18,932 nt of DNA, taken from positions 1 to 18,932 of the forward strand of contig JAKUNY010000017.1 of the NCBI GenBank assembly GCA_022451765.1. The letters run 5' to 3'. Position numbers and translations under genes: made by a program. Below, piece after piece: positions 1-7,368 of the stretch (position 1 is the stretch's first letter; the number at the start of each line of letters is the position of its first letter). This stretch comes from Candidatus Poseidoniaceae archaeon (GTDB taxonomy: Archaea; Thermoplasmatota; Poseidoniia; Poseidoniales; Poseidoniaceae). The notes beneath the pieces were generated by a model. It saw nothing but the letters and a program-made list of their open reading frames with translations, was not told the DNA's origin and searched no databases.

Positions 1-196
1 GTTCTGCAAGAACGCCCAATGCTAAGTAATCTTTTGGCAAACATTTGCCCCCAAACCCACGATTCAACCCAAAGATAGGGTCGAGGTGAGAAGGACCAAT
101 GGGTTGTGCTTGTTCGGCGGGGATGATCTCGCGGATTTTGTACCAATCCTCACCAAGACCTTCACAAATATCGTACAATTGATTTGCAAACGTGCC
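1..196 (-). pseudogene. Continuation of the UDP-sugar dehydrogenase after the in-frame TAG (partial, runs off the window)
   Basis: Directly after the TAG, with no frame change, the minus strand reads GTFANQLYDICEGLGEDW, then a helix ending in HLDPIFGLN, then GFGGKCLPKDYLALG. The last motif holds the family's catalytic cysteine (codon 41-43). The second half therefore looks intact and unscrambled. Homologues usually have Lys or Arg at the position of the TAG (FYAMK-type motif), so a single AAG to TAG change would explain it. It may be a recent nonsense mutation, a sequencing or assembly error, or, less likely, a recoded stop. The gene continues beyond base 1. It is marked as a pseudogene segment only because of the stop codon. 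Confidence 0.7.
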
Positions 197-718
197 CTAC
201 ATGGCATAGAACGTATTTTTGCTGTATTTGACCAACTCTGCTTGCGTCGGCGTGACGTGAAATGTCTGGTCACGTCGAAGAACGCCAGCTTGTCGGTGTT
301 GTTCAAACGCGCGTTCTGCAACATCTGCGTGATGCGTGCCACAAACGAGAATGTCTTGGTTTGCGAAATCATCCAGTCGTCGACGTTCAACGAGAAATTC
401 CGGAGAATAGGCTATTTTGAGATGAGGGTATTCTTCATGATAGCGTTGGGTTGTTCCTGGAACAACGGTGCTTTTGATGACTGCAGTAAAACCATCCGGC
501 AAGGCGTCAAGCGTCGCTTCAACGATACGCGTATCGCATGCTCCAGTTTCAGGATGGGGCGGAGTTGGAACAGCGATGTAAGCAAAGGCGACATTGTCGG
601 TTATGATCGACAACTCCGTTCCACGAACAGGATCGTGGACAAACAATTCGTGGGCATGACCGAAGCAGTGTTCAATAGCTCCACCAACCATTCCGGCTCC
701 AATTATTCCGATTTTCAC
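197..718 (-). CDS. UDP-glucose/GDP-mannose dehydrogenase family, N-terminal part up to an in-frame TAG
   Basis: This 173-residue reading frame is the N-terminal half of a nucleotide-sugar dehydrogenase, which oxidises an NDP-hexose to the uronic acid with two NAD+. It opens with a Rossmann dinucleotide loop (GIIGAGMVGG, residues 4-13), followed by AVPTP, KSTVVPGTT and YSPEFL, all typical of the family. The helix containing VKYSKNTFYAM carries the usual catalytic Lys and Asn. The start is GTG at 718, preceded by GGAGAGGTGA and only 4 bases after the stop of the sugar nucleotidyltransferase gene, so the two are probably co-transcribed and may be translationally coupled. The frame ends at TAG (197-199) in mid-domain, although homologous sequence continues in the same frame to the window edge. 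Family assignment is firm; the exact substrate is not visible. Confidence 0.85.
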   Translation of the reverse strand: MKIGIIGAGMVGGAIEHCFGHAHELFVHDPVRGTELSIITDNVAFAYIAVPTPPHPETGACDTRIVEATLDALPDGFTAVIKSTVVPGTTQRYHEEYPHLKIAYSPEFLVERRRLDDFANQDILVCGTHHADVAERAFEQHRQAGVLRRDQTFHVTPTQAELVKYSKNTFYAM

Positions 719-722
719 TGCA

Positions 723-1475
723 TCACCTCTCCGGATATGGACGAGGATTCAGTTTTCCTTCTTTTGCCATAATACTGGCTTGAAGAAGTGTTTCTGGTGT
801 ACCACAATCGACCCATGTGTCCGCACCTATGGAAACGAACGTTGCTCTTCCTTCAGCTATGTAAGCGCGATTGATGTCGGAAATTGAGAAGGAATCACCC
901 TTCTCTTCTACTGCATGATCAAGCTTGTTCCAAAAGGTTTCATCGAAGAGATAAATTCCGCCAATAGCCAGATTGGACGGAGGGTTTTCAGGCTTCTCGA
1001 CAACATCGACGATGTTGCCACTATCATCAAGAACTGCGACACCGAATCCTCCTGGATGTTCTTCTTCACGAGCCAACAAAAGACAACCAGGGGCTTCCTC
1101 TGCCTCAGAAAATTCTCGAACGATGCCATCAAATTCCACCGTGGTTATGTTGTCAGAGAAATAGATCATGAGGCGACAATTCTCATTGTGTGGACGTGCA
1201 AGAAGAAGCGCTTGAGCAACACCTTTAGGTTCTTCTTCGAGAACATAATGAATCTGCTCCCCCTTCAAACCTTGACCAACATGTTTTGCAATTTGACCGA
1301 TGTGCTCGTTGGAGATAATCGTCGTTTGTGTGACACCACTTCGGCGAATCGTCCCGAGTGCATAATCGATAACAGGCCGCTCGTACAAGGGAAGCAGCGT
1401 TTTCTGGGTATAACGAGTGAATGGGTTCAAACGGGAGCCTTTTCCACCAGCAACAAGGATGGCTTTCGTCTTCAT
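723..1475 (-). CDS. RmlA-like sugar-1-phosphate nucleotidyltransferase
   Basis: This 250-residue protein transfers a nucleotide to a sugar 1-phosphate, most like glucose-1-phosphate thymidylyl- or uridylyltransferase, to make an activated sugar. It has the N-terminal signature LVAGGKGSRLNPFT (residues 7-20) with the following Lys and LPLYERPVIDY. The EEPKGVAQAL stretch lies at about 81-90, a metal-binding SDN at 107-109 (GDN in many relatives), VEKPENP at 159-165 and WVDCGTPE at 221-228. Length matches the short RmlA-like forms. The ATG at 1475 was chosen because the family signature starts at once; the open frame extends 43 codons further upstream into unrelated sequence. It lies 4 bases before the UDP-sugar dehydrogenase, so both probably supply surface-polysaccharide precursors. 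The nucleotide and sugar used cannot be read from sequence alone. Confidence 0.85.
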   Translation of the reverse strand: MKTKAILVAGGKGSRLNPFTRYTQKTLLPLYERPVIDYALGTIRRSGVTQTTIISNEHIGQIAKHVGQGLKGEQIHYVLEEEPKGVAQALLLARPHNENCRLMIYFSDNITTVEFDGIVREFSEAEEAPGCLLLAREEEHPGGFGVAVLDDSGNIVDVVEKPENPPSNLAIGGIYLFDETFWNKLDHAVEEKGDSFSISDINRAYIAEGRATFVSIGADTWVDCGTPETLLQASIMAKEGKLNPRPYPER

Positions 1476-1566
1476 CGAGTCTGCACAATATGTTTCTATT
1501 GAAGTCCTTTGCCCATAGAAGTGCTTCAATCGGGCGATTGGATATGATTGCCTAACGCATGGGTTT

Positions 1567-2649
1567 TCACTTTCGTAATGCGCGAAGTTTTTCCAACATA
1601 GCACTCCTTAGCGGATCGTTTTCTTGCTGACTTGGCTGCTGAATTCTTCTTTCGAAGAGTCCCTTTTCCCAGACGAAGACTTGACCATTCTCGCATCCTA
1701 CTGCGATACGCTGACCGTTGAATACCATGTCATGCACCCGATGTCCGTAAAAAGAAGCAATTCGTCCACCATCGGCGATTGAATGAACGATGACCTCGCC
1801 TTGCGATCCATTCCATCGAGCAACCCAACAAGATCCTTTCTCATCGATGTCAAACCCGAGTGATGAGGCAACAACGTCATTCCCACTCGCATTCCATTTG
1901 ACGTCATTATGAACGAATTCGATGTTGCCTTGATCGTCTGCGAGAAGATACCCATCTGGATGTTTAAGCACGCTGCTAATGGCAGACTGCATCGAACCTA
2001 CAAGTGCTCCATCCATTGAACGAACTGAACCATCCGCCAGTCCGAAGACAGGATTCTCCCCGCGAGTTGCACAAATAGTTGGGCTCTCCCAGTCTTTGTT
2101 TTGCTCGAGAATATCCCCATTCGCATCGAGAATGAGGTAGCCGTTCAACGGACGACCCAATCCTGCGATTGCTCCTTGCTTGTAAGGGTGGAGCGTCCAC
2201 GGTCGTTCATCCATTCGATGCGTAGCGAGCACATTTCCATCAAACGAAATGGTCCAAATGGCGGATTCGATGAAATCGTTGTGTTCGATATCGTACACTG
2301 AAGATGCAGCAAGAACACACTTGTTTGTCGTCATGACTGCATCAGCCGAGCCTTCCAATGCAACATCCCATTGAATCGTTCCAGTCGATGCTTGAAGACA
2401 GACGATGTGCAATCCAGACGTAGCATAGATGGAACCATCGTTGACCACCATCGAGGAGATGCGGTTGGGCGTTTTAGCTTCCCAAACCAAATCACCCGCT
2501 TCGGTCCAGTGCTTGATGGTACCATCCCATCCGCCAACGAGGAGCGAATCATCATCGAGCAAGACAGTGCAACTCACCGCCTCTCCCAACTCGCGAACCA
2601 TCCACGTACAACTGGTCAGGTCCATGGCTTGCGATGTATTTCGCCTCAT
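1567..2649 (-). CDS. WD40/PQQ-like beta-propeller repeat protein
   Basis: This 360-residue protein is built of about seven irregular beta-propeller blades. Recurring units of the type GGWDGTIKHWTEAGDLVWE, TGTIQWDV, GLADGSVRSMDG, LADDQGNIEFVHN and GCENGQVFVWE are spread over residues 15-330. A polar, basic tail (about 331-360) ends in a short helix. No signal peptide or membrane segment is visible, so it is probably cytoplasmic and a binding or scaffold protein. The ATG at 2649 overlaps the stop of the upstream membrane-protein gene (ATGA), suggesting coupled translation and a joint function. An in-frame ATG eight codons later is an alternative start. The propeller fold is fairly sure; partner and role are unknown. 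Confidence 0.75.
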   Translation of the reverse strand: MRRNTSQAMDLTSCTWMVRELGEAVSCTVLLDDDSLLVGGWDGTIKHWTEAGDLVWEAKTPNRISSMVVNDGSIYATSGLHIVCLQASTGTIQWDVALEGSADAVMTTNKCVLAASSVYDIEHNDFIESAIWTISFDGNVLATHRMDERPWTLHPYKQGAIAGLGRPLNGYLILDANGDILEQNKDWESPTICATRGENPVFGLADGSVRSMDGALVGSMQSAISSVLKHPDGYLLADDQGNIEFVHNDVKWNASGNDVVASSLGFDIDEKGSCWVARWNGSQGEVIVHSIADGGRIASFYGHRVHDMVFNGQRIAVGCENGQVFVWEKGLFERRIQQPSQQENDPLRSAMLEKLRALRK

Positions 2650-3563
2650 AAGGGCGTTTGCGTATTTGCATCAAACGGTCCAGTATTGAGTATCTTGTTC
2701 CGTTTTGGGATCGCAAAGGTCAGCAAGAATGCAGTCAATCCGAGGATACAGGCTGCATAATAGTGGCCCATTCCAAAAAAGGCGAAGATTGTGCTCATTC
2801 GAAGAACGGCAACTGAACCTGTTCGCAACGACCAAACAACAAACCCTATTGCAATAACAGAGACCCCCATGAACCCGTATCCAATCATAATGTAGATTCC
2901 AGCTGCACTCGGGTCCATACGTGGATTCTCCTTTTGTTCGATGTTGCGGTCAATGAGCCGCTTGGTACATGTCTCTTGTTCAAAAGGACACGGTTCGTTG
3001 GCGAATTCCTCGGGCGAGGGTACGTTGAAATCGAGACGCGTAAACCCGTACGGTTCAATCAGTGCCGGAGGTGATAGCAGCAACCGCTCCACAAGCGTAT
3101 CCGTGTAATTTCCTTGCTCAACAACAATGTCAATTCTGGCGAGACCTGGTTTGATGTATTCGTAGGAAAAGGAACCGTTTGCGTCCGTGACCGTTACGCT
3201 TGAATTGAACCATCCAGGCCGTTCTTCCCACTCAAGAACAATCTCTGCACCTTCAATTGGCTCGCCTCGATGATCGTACACCATGCCATCAAACATGGCC
3301 GAATTTGGTGGAGCAGTTTGCGACAATTGGAACACGAATTCATCGGGTTGAACCAGTCCGGATTCAGGTGATGCGTAATCAAGACCATTGAGGAATCCTG
3401 ATGCTGCAATGAACAAGACAAAGATAGCAATCGATTTTGTAATCGGATGCAGGGTAGTATCCGGTATCGTGAAGCTTGCGTTGGACGTCGCAAACATCGT
3501 CGACGGTTCAGATTCGGGCAGGCCTTCAATGCCTACCCAGTCCGAAGTCTCGTCTTCGCTCAT
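2646..3563 (-). CDS. Membrane protein with an extracellular carboxypeptidase-regulatory-like domain
   Basis: This 305-residue protein has an acidic N-terminal tail of about 40 residues, then a hydrophobic segment (about 44-62, ITKSIAIFVLFIAASGFLNG). A beta-sandwich-like region at about 90-170 follows, with the pattern GMVYDHRGEPIEGAEIVLEW and later DANGSFSYEYIKPG, which is characteristic of carboxypeptidase-regulatory-like/CNA-B type domains. Two or three hydrophobic segments come at about 221-245 and 252-286, and a short polar tail ends the protein. The inferred topology places the sandwich outside the cell. Start is ATG 3563, 20 bases after the hflX stop, with GGGAA just upstream. The gene overlaps the beta-propeller gene by 4 bases, so the two may work together across the membrane. 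Function is unknown. Confidence 0.7.
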   Translation of the reverse strand: MSEDETSDWVGIEGLPESEPSTMFATSNASFTIPDTTLHPITKSIAIFVLFIAASGFLNGLDYASPESGLVQPDEFVFQLSQTAPPNSAMFDGMVYDHRGEPIEGAEIVLEWEERPGWFNSSVTVTDANGSFSYEYIKPGLARIDIVVEQGNYTDTLVERLLLSPPALIEPYGFTRLDFNVPSPEEFANEPCPFEQETCTKRLIDRNIEQKENPRMDPSAAGIYIMIGYGFMGVSVIAIGFVVWSLRTGSVAVLRMSTIFAFFGMGHYYAACILGLTAFLLTFAIPKRNKILNTGPFDANTQTPL

Positions 3564-3583
3564 GAATTTCCCAGCCTGTTGTT

Positions 3584-4969
3584 CTACTTGAGTTCAATGC
3601 GTTGACCGTACTTCGAGAAGAGAATGGCAATGATTTCATCGGATGCACTAATCCTGACTTCGATCGCATTTCCGACGTTTTGGTGCTCGTGGACATATAC
3701 AGCATTGAAGACACGAGATAGGATTGCTTCAGATGCGATCTGATTTTGCTCAGGATTGTGTATGATGAGCGTCCGTTTCGGTCCGAACAACGTGCTCAAG
3801 ACAATCGATTGCAACTTCTCAATACCCTCACCTGTATGGGAAGATATGAACAGAGGGTTCGAAAAGCCGTGCCCAGAAATCATCGCTTTCTTATCATCCA
3901 ATGTCCCATTTTCTACTGTATCCTGCTTCGTCAGAACAAGTTGGATGCGCTCCATGATTGATGTTTCCCCAACTTCCAAAGCACGTTCGGTTAATTCTCG
4001 AATGGACGTCATGAGCTTACGTTCCATTTCATCGAGAGAATCGCCAGCATCAACAAGGAGAAGGAGAAGATCGCATTCAATCGCTTCTGCGAGGGTTGCC
4101 CGGAATGCTTCCAACGTTGCGTTCGGTAGACCATCAATGAATCCGATGGTATCCGCAAGAAGGACACGCGGGCTTGCCTCAAGGCGCCCTAATGTCGACT
4201 CAAGCGTTGAGAACAGCCGATCTTCGACTAGGACTTCCTTTCCAGATAAGCGCCTGAAAAGACTGGATTTTCCAGCATTCGTGTATCCAGCGAGCCCAAC
4301 AGTCTTGGCGTGTTCCTTTCGCTGCCTTCGTCGTTCTGCAGCCGATTTGACGTGTTTTCGTTGTCGTTTACGTAGCGCTGTTAATTCCCGATTTACGTTT
4401 GTAAGCACGGAACCTGCAGCGGTCTGACCAGCACCACCGTACCCAGCTCGTTCACCTGTGGTTTGCTGTTTTACAACCTCTCGGAGCACGGTTCGGTCCG
4501 ATTGCAACCGTGCGATTCGTACCTGCGTTCGTGCTTCGACACTTGAGGCATGAGCCGTGAAGAGAGCGAGGAGGAGCCGAACACGGTCCCACACTTCAAC
4601 ACCCACAGCATCGTTAACGCCAACCAGTTGTCGTGGTGTTGCGTTGGTGTGAAGGAGAAGCAAATCCACACCGTTCCAGGGGTGTCCTTGCGTCGCTGAT
4701 TGCAACTCTTCAACGATATCCTGAAGTTTTCCTTGACCCATGAACCACTTGGCATCGCCCCGACCGCGTTGATCAATCCGTTCGACAATTTTGATGCCCA
4801 TTGTTTCTGCAAGTGAAATGAATTCACTGCAATCTTCGTTGTTGCGAACCAACAGCAACGCCTTGCGATTCTGGTGGTCGGATTGCGCATCATCTGTGAC
4901 CAAACCTCCCGCACCAGCAAGAAGGTCAGCCTTGGAATCCGCCATGTACAACCCTTGAAAGACGCGCAT
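3584..4969 (-). CDS. hflX: HflX-type GTPase
   Basis: This is a 461-residue ribosome-associated GTPase of the HflX family; characterised members bind the 50S subunit and split stalled ribosomes. The N-terminal HflX domain contains the FMGQGK motif (about 76-81) and the LLLHTNATPRQ region, followed by a helical, basic linker (about 150-220). The G domain has GYTNAGKSS (G1, 228-236), an LFSTLESTLG switch region, DTIGFI (G3, 273-278), TKQD (G4, 347-350) and ISSHTGEG (G5). A C-terminal beta-rich tail follows, as in other members. ATG 4969 is given; the ATG nine codons in (4945), with AAGGG upstream, is about equally likely. It is first in a minus-strand run and divergent from the Pcc1-like gene. 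Confidence 0.93.
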   Translation of the reverse strand: MRVFQGLYMADSKADLLAGAGGLVTDDAQSDHQNRKALLLVRNNEDCSEFISLAETMGIKIVERIDQRGRGDAKWFMGQGKLQDIVEELQSATQGHPWNGVDLLLLHTNATPRQLVGVNDAVGVEVWDRVRLLLALFTAHASSVEARTQVRIARLQSDRTVLREVVKQQTTGERAGYGGAGQTAAGSVLTNVNRELTALRKRQRKHVKSAAERRRQRKEHAKTVGLAGYTNAGKSSLFRRLSGKEVLVEDRLFSTLESTLGRLEASPRVLLADTIGFIDGLPNATLEAFRATLAEAIECDLLLLLVDAGDSLDEMERKLMTSIRELTERALEVGETSIMERIQLVLTKQDTVENGTLDDKKAMISGHGFSNPLFISSHTGEGIEKLQSIVLSTLFGPKRTLIIHNPEQNQIASEAILSRVFNAVYVHEHQNVGNAIEVRISASDEIIAILFSKYGQRIELK

Positions 4970-4989
4970 TTGATTTCATGCATTATCCT

Positions 4990-4995
4990 CATATG
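4990..4995. promoter_or_regulatory. Possible shared TATA-like CATATG between hflX and the Pcc1-like gene
   Basis: The palindrome CATATG lies almost exactly midway between the two divergent start codons: 21 bases from ATG 4969 and 22 bases from ATG 5017. That is close to archaeal TATA spacing for short or absent leaders. A single 6-base palindrome is weak evidence, so this is only a candidate. Confidence 0.2.
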
Positions 4996-5016
4996 GTTAC
5001 GCATGAAGGCAACTCT

Positions 5017-5229
5017 ATGTCGTCCGAGCACCACGTCCTCATTTCTTGGTCAGGCAGTGAAGCTGAATCGGGACCCATCATCGAACTTCTCGAGCATGTC
5101 GGATACTCTTTCACAGTCAAGCGTGAAGGTGGAATTCAACTTGAAATTGTTGTTGAATCGAAGAGCATGCGCGAGTTACGCGATGCAGTCGATGAGCTGC
5201 TGGTTCAATTGTCTTCACTGGAAGACTGA
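5017..5229 (+). CDS. Pcc1-like small protein, probable KEOPS complex subunit
   Basis: This 70-residue protein has the size and strand-helix pattern of Pcc1. A beta strand (HVLISW) and a helix that could be SEAESGPIIELLEHV are followed by a strand region with LEIVVESKSMRELRDAVDEL, which resembles the Pcc1 pattern of a strand ending in ES followed by a helix LRxxVxxxL. Pcc1 is the dimerising subunit of KEOPS, which makes the t6A modification of tRNA. The start used is ATG 5017, with GAAGG eight bases upstream; in-frame ATGs at 4993 and 4978 would add 8 or 13 residues. Its 3' end overlaps the convergent membrane-protein gene by 25 bases. The assignment rests on a short pattern and could be wrong. 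Confidence 0.5.
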   Translation: MSSEHHVLISWSGSEAESGPIIELLEHVGYSFTVKREGGIQLEIVVESKSMRELRDAVDELLVQLSSLED

Positions 5230-5867
5230 CGTTCCATCAGTTTTGATACTGCATTTGGGTCGTGATTCTTCTCGAAGAAATCTGTTCCTATAAGATCGCC
5301 AAGTCGTTTAACCCCAGCTTCAATCAGATCGGGGTCGTTTCGTTCAGCCTCCTCCCATCGTTGTTGAGCGTGTTCAGCGTAGCGTTTGTCTGCTTCTGCC
5401 TTCACTTGTTGAGCAACGGTTAGGCTCTCCTCAAGTCCCTGATATTCTTCCCTTTCTTCAGCAGGCCTCGAATTGCGGGCAGCATCCAAATCCGATTCCG
5501 TGATTCCCGAAGTGAATCCTCTCTCATCGTTCCCACGTGTCATTAGTGGATTTGTTCGCTCTTTTCTGATGTGCGACTTCCATTGTTCAAACACAAGTGC
5601 TGGCGTTATTTGCCCTTCAAAATCATCGATGTCAATGTGCAGATCACTCAGCATCTCCTCCATCCAGAGGTCGGTTACTTTCCGCAATCGAACGTGGTCT
5701 GCAAAAGCGATAACTTGTCCAATGAGGAAACACAACGAAGCGATGAGAACGGAAGATGCGACTATGTACCCAACCAAGGCGCCAAATCCCCCGAAAAGAA
5801 ATATGGACAAAATCCACCTTTTTCGCAGAGTCTGATACGAATGAACGCCTCTTGGAATGGAAACCAT
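5205..5867 (-). CDS. Two-TM membrane protein with a long charged cytoplasmic tail, function unknown
   Basis: I do not recognise this 220-residue protein. It begins with a basic N-terminus (HSYQTLRKRW), then two closely spaced transmembrane helices at about 18-36 and 38-57 forming a hairpin. A strongly charged helical region follows (about 58-220), with Glu/Ala-rich stretches such as AQQVKAEADKRYAEHAQQRW that could form a coiled coil. Both ends are predicted to be cytoplasmic. It starts 2 bases after the stop of the 106-residue gene and resembles that protein over the second helix and just after it (LIG, then H-x-RL, D, L-x2-DI), suggesting tandem duplication. The 3' end overlaps the Pcc1-like gene on the opposite strand. 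Confidence 0.65.
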   Translation of the reverse strand: MVSIPRGVHSYQTLRKRWILSIFLFGGFGALVGYIVASSVLIASLCFLIGQVIAFADHVRLRKVTDLWMEEMLSDLHIDIDDFEGQITPALVFEQWKSHIRKERTNPLMTRGNDERGFTSGITESDLDAARNSRPAEEREEYQGLEESLTVAQQVKAEADKRYAEHAQQRWEEAERNDPDLIEAGVKRLGDLIGTDFFEKNHDPNAVSKLMERQSSSEDN

Positions 5868-5869
5868 TC

Positions 5870-6190
5870 TTAACCCTCGTTCCGCTTTGCAAGTTCCCTT
5901 AACTTGAGCATTGATGCTTCGTCATCGAGAGCCCTGATGTCCCACCCAAGTTTTTCCACATTGGTCGCAATCATTGCATCAGCGGCAACCGTCAACCGCT
6001 CATGCGTCATTTGCAAGAGAAGACCGATCAACAAACCCCCTCCAACTGCATAATGCCAAATAGTGGCATAAGCGACAGCAAGAAGAAAAACGACAGCAAT
6101 AGCGGAACCGAGAAGCGTTCGAGACCTCAATCGAGCCTTCGAATCAAGAGCATCAAGAATGGCAACAGCATGTTCACGCTTGGTCGCCAT
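5870..6190 (-). CDS. Small two-TM membrane protein, function unknown
   Basis: This 106-residue protein has a charged N-terminus with a short amphipathic helix (MATKREHAVAILDALDSKAR), two transmembrane helices at about 24-43 and 46-62, and a charged helical tail that ends shortly after ALDDEASMLKLREL. It shares the two-helix hairpin and the motif after it (LIG, H-x-RL, D, L-x2-DI) with the next gene downstream, of which it looks like a short version. The genes are 2 bases apart and surely co-transcribed. ATG 6190 has no strong ribosome-binding site. No known family is recognised. Confidence 0.6.
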   Translation of the reverse strand: MATKREHAVAILDALDSKARLRSRTLLGSAIAVVFLLAVAYATIWHYAVGGGLLIGLLLQMTHERLTVAADAMIATNVEKLGWDIRALDDEASMLKLRELAKRNEG

Positions 6191-6226
6191 GCATCGCCCA
6201 AGAATACCGAGGTTCTCAAGAGACCG

Positions 6227-6877
6227 CTAATCAAACAGGTCAGCGATGAACTCATCGCTCATTCTTCGAAACTGTCTTCGCATTCGTTCCTCTTCCCGAT
6301 TTTGAACAAGAACACTGTCCGTCATCGTAACATGTTGGCGTGGTTCGGATGCGATTTGCGCCAAAAGTTCAGCGAGGTTTTGTTGGATGACTGCAGTCTG
6401 TTCGGTCTGGAAAGCAAGAAGCCGTTCCATGGCAACAAACATTCGATCCTGCCGGCTGGTTCGGTCTTCCAATGCAACGGATTGTGCATTCATCGCCTCC
6501 TCCTGTCGTTTGAGAAGTTCTCGGGCAGCGGGTGTGCCGATGATGTCTCTCCGGTGGAGTTCAGCCTGAACGTTGGTGAGCGACTCATGGAGTTGGCTGA
6601 TGTTGTGGGCAGAGAGATTCAATTGCTGACGAAGTTGTTGACGCTCGCGATGCAATCCTTTTCGCTCAGCCCGATGAATCATAGCCTCACAGACAAATAC
6701 ACTGACGATGCCTGCTAATACAGCCACTTCAGGGTGTGCAAGTCTCCAAGTAACAAACGTCGCCCAAACCATCCATCCACAGAACACACTCGCTAGAATT
6801 CTCATATTGAGAATATGTGTCGGGACTCTAATAACGCCATATTGGGATGTCCGAGGGCTCCCTACTGTATTTCTCAT
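6227..6877 (-). CDS. Two-TM protein with a long coiled-coil tail, function unknown
   Basis: Read from ATG 6877 the protein has 216 residues. Two hydrophobic helices at about 26-44 and 50-66 are followed by a long Gln/Glu/Arg-rich helical region (about 67-200) containing RERQQLRQQLNLSAHNISQLHE-type heptads, which probably forms a coiled coil. The tail ends FRRMSDEFIADLFD. The 6877 start lies 6 bases after the stop of the zinc-ribbon gene. A second ATG at 6805 would remove 24 hydrophilic residues and start directly before the first membrane helix, so the start is uncertain. The hairpin-plus-tail layout matches the two following genes. Coiled-coil proteins of this kind are low-complexity in sequence, so no family call is made. 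Confidence 0.6.
   Translation of the reverse strand: MRNTVGSPRTSQYGVIRVPTHILNMRILASVFCGWMVWATFVTWRLAHPEVAVLAGIVSVFVCEAMIHRAERKGLHRERQQLRQQLNLSAHNISQLHESLTNVQAELHRRDIIGTPAARELLKRQEEAMNAQSVALEDRTSRQDRMFVAMERLLAFQTEQTAVIQQNLAELLAQIASEPRQHVTMTDSVLVQNREEERMRRQFRRMSDEFIADLFD
6798..6814. repeat. Perfect inverted repeat ATTCTCA-TAT-TGAGAAT over an internal ATG
   Basis: Seven-base perfect arms (6798-6804 and 6808-6814) flank a 3-base spacer, and the possible start codon ATG 6805 lies in the centre. A second overlapping palindrome, CATATT-GAG-AATATG, spans 6803-6817. The arm sequence appears again just upstream of the start at 7713 (7717-7723). It could be an operator or a coincidence of AT-rich sequence. 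Confidence 0.3.
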
Positions 6878-6883
6878 TTTGTA

Positions 6884-7351
6884 CTAGTTTGTAATCCCAC
6901 CACTGATCCATGAAAGGAATACAAGCCATATCAGGCTTCCAAGAAACAATCCAATTACACCAGAAACTCTCGCTCCTGCACGAAAACTTCCTACGAACGT
7001 TCGACCACTGTACGCTATACCAAACCCAATCACTGGCCAAATACACAGGGAACACATGAAGTAGGTTATGCCCAGGAGTGCGGGTGAAGAGTAGTCGAAT
7101 ATTCCGGTCGAAGCTAAGACGAAAACAATGATTGGAAGCGAAGCAGGAGCAATCAGGCCAAACCAAAATCCGGTGTGAGGATCAATCTCTTGGTATCCCT
7201 CCTCCATATCCGATTGATCGCTGAAAGTCTCAACCAGAAACACATGAGCGCAAGAAGGACAACGAATCCTCCCCTCATATTCTAGAGGAGCGGCTAAATC
7301 CTCCCCACATGACGGGCACGTGATTTTCAATTTTTGACCAACATTCTCCAT
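6884..7351 (-). CDS. Membrane protein with an N-terminal zinc ribbon, function unknown
   Basis: From ATG 7351 this protein has 155 residues. The N-terminal 40 residues form a double-CPxC zinc ribbon (CPSC at 12-15 and CPSC at 31-34), followed by an acidic linker and three to four transmembrane helices between about 60 and 150. The hydrophobic part starts with TGFWFGLIAP and includes an IWPVIGFG segment; both are matched in the next gene upstream (QGYWFGLFVP, VWPLVAWL), so the two look like paralogues with and without the ribbon. An upstream in-frame TTG at 7366, 2 bases after the neighbour's stop and following GGTGGTGAG, is an alternative start. Related zinc-ribbon membrane proteins are common, and no function follows from this. 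Confidence 0.65.
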   Translation of the reverse strand: MENVGQKLKITCPSCGEDLAAPLEYEGRIRCPSCAHVFLVETFSDQSDMEEGYQEIDPHTGFWFGLIAPASLPIIVFVLASTGIFDYSSPALLGITYFMCSLCIWPVIGFGIAYSGRTFVGSFRAGARVSGVIGLFLGSLIWLVFLSWISGGITN

Positions 7352-7368
7352 TTGAACAGTTGACAATC

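Noticed and set aside
1..200. A frameshift as the cause of the broken dehydrogenase
   Set aside because: Translation of the minus strand shows that the sequence before and after the TAG is in the same frame, so a substitution, not an indel, is needed.
86..772. A 228-codon open frame on the plus strand opposite the dehydrogenase
   Set aside because: It is the shadow of the dehydrogenase gene; its translation is Cys- and Arg-rich and shows no family motif, whereas the minus strand shows clear conserved motifs.
3756..4427. A 223-codon plus-strand frame inside hflX
   Set aside because: Antisense shadow of the GTPase; the product is Ser/Arg-rich and low in complexity with no recognisable domain.
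6002..6718. A 238-codon plus-strand frame spanning two small membrane-protein genes
   Set aside because: The opposite strand has consistent membrane helices and coiled coil in two separate, well-spaced genes; the plus-strand product has no coherent features.
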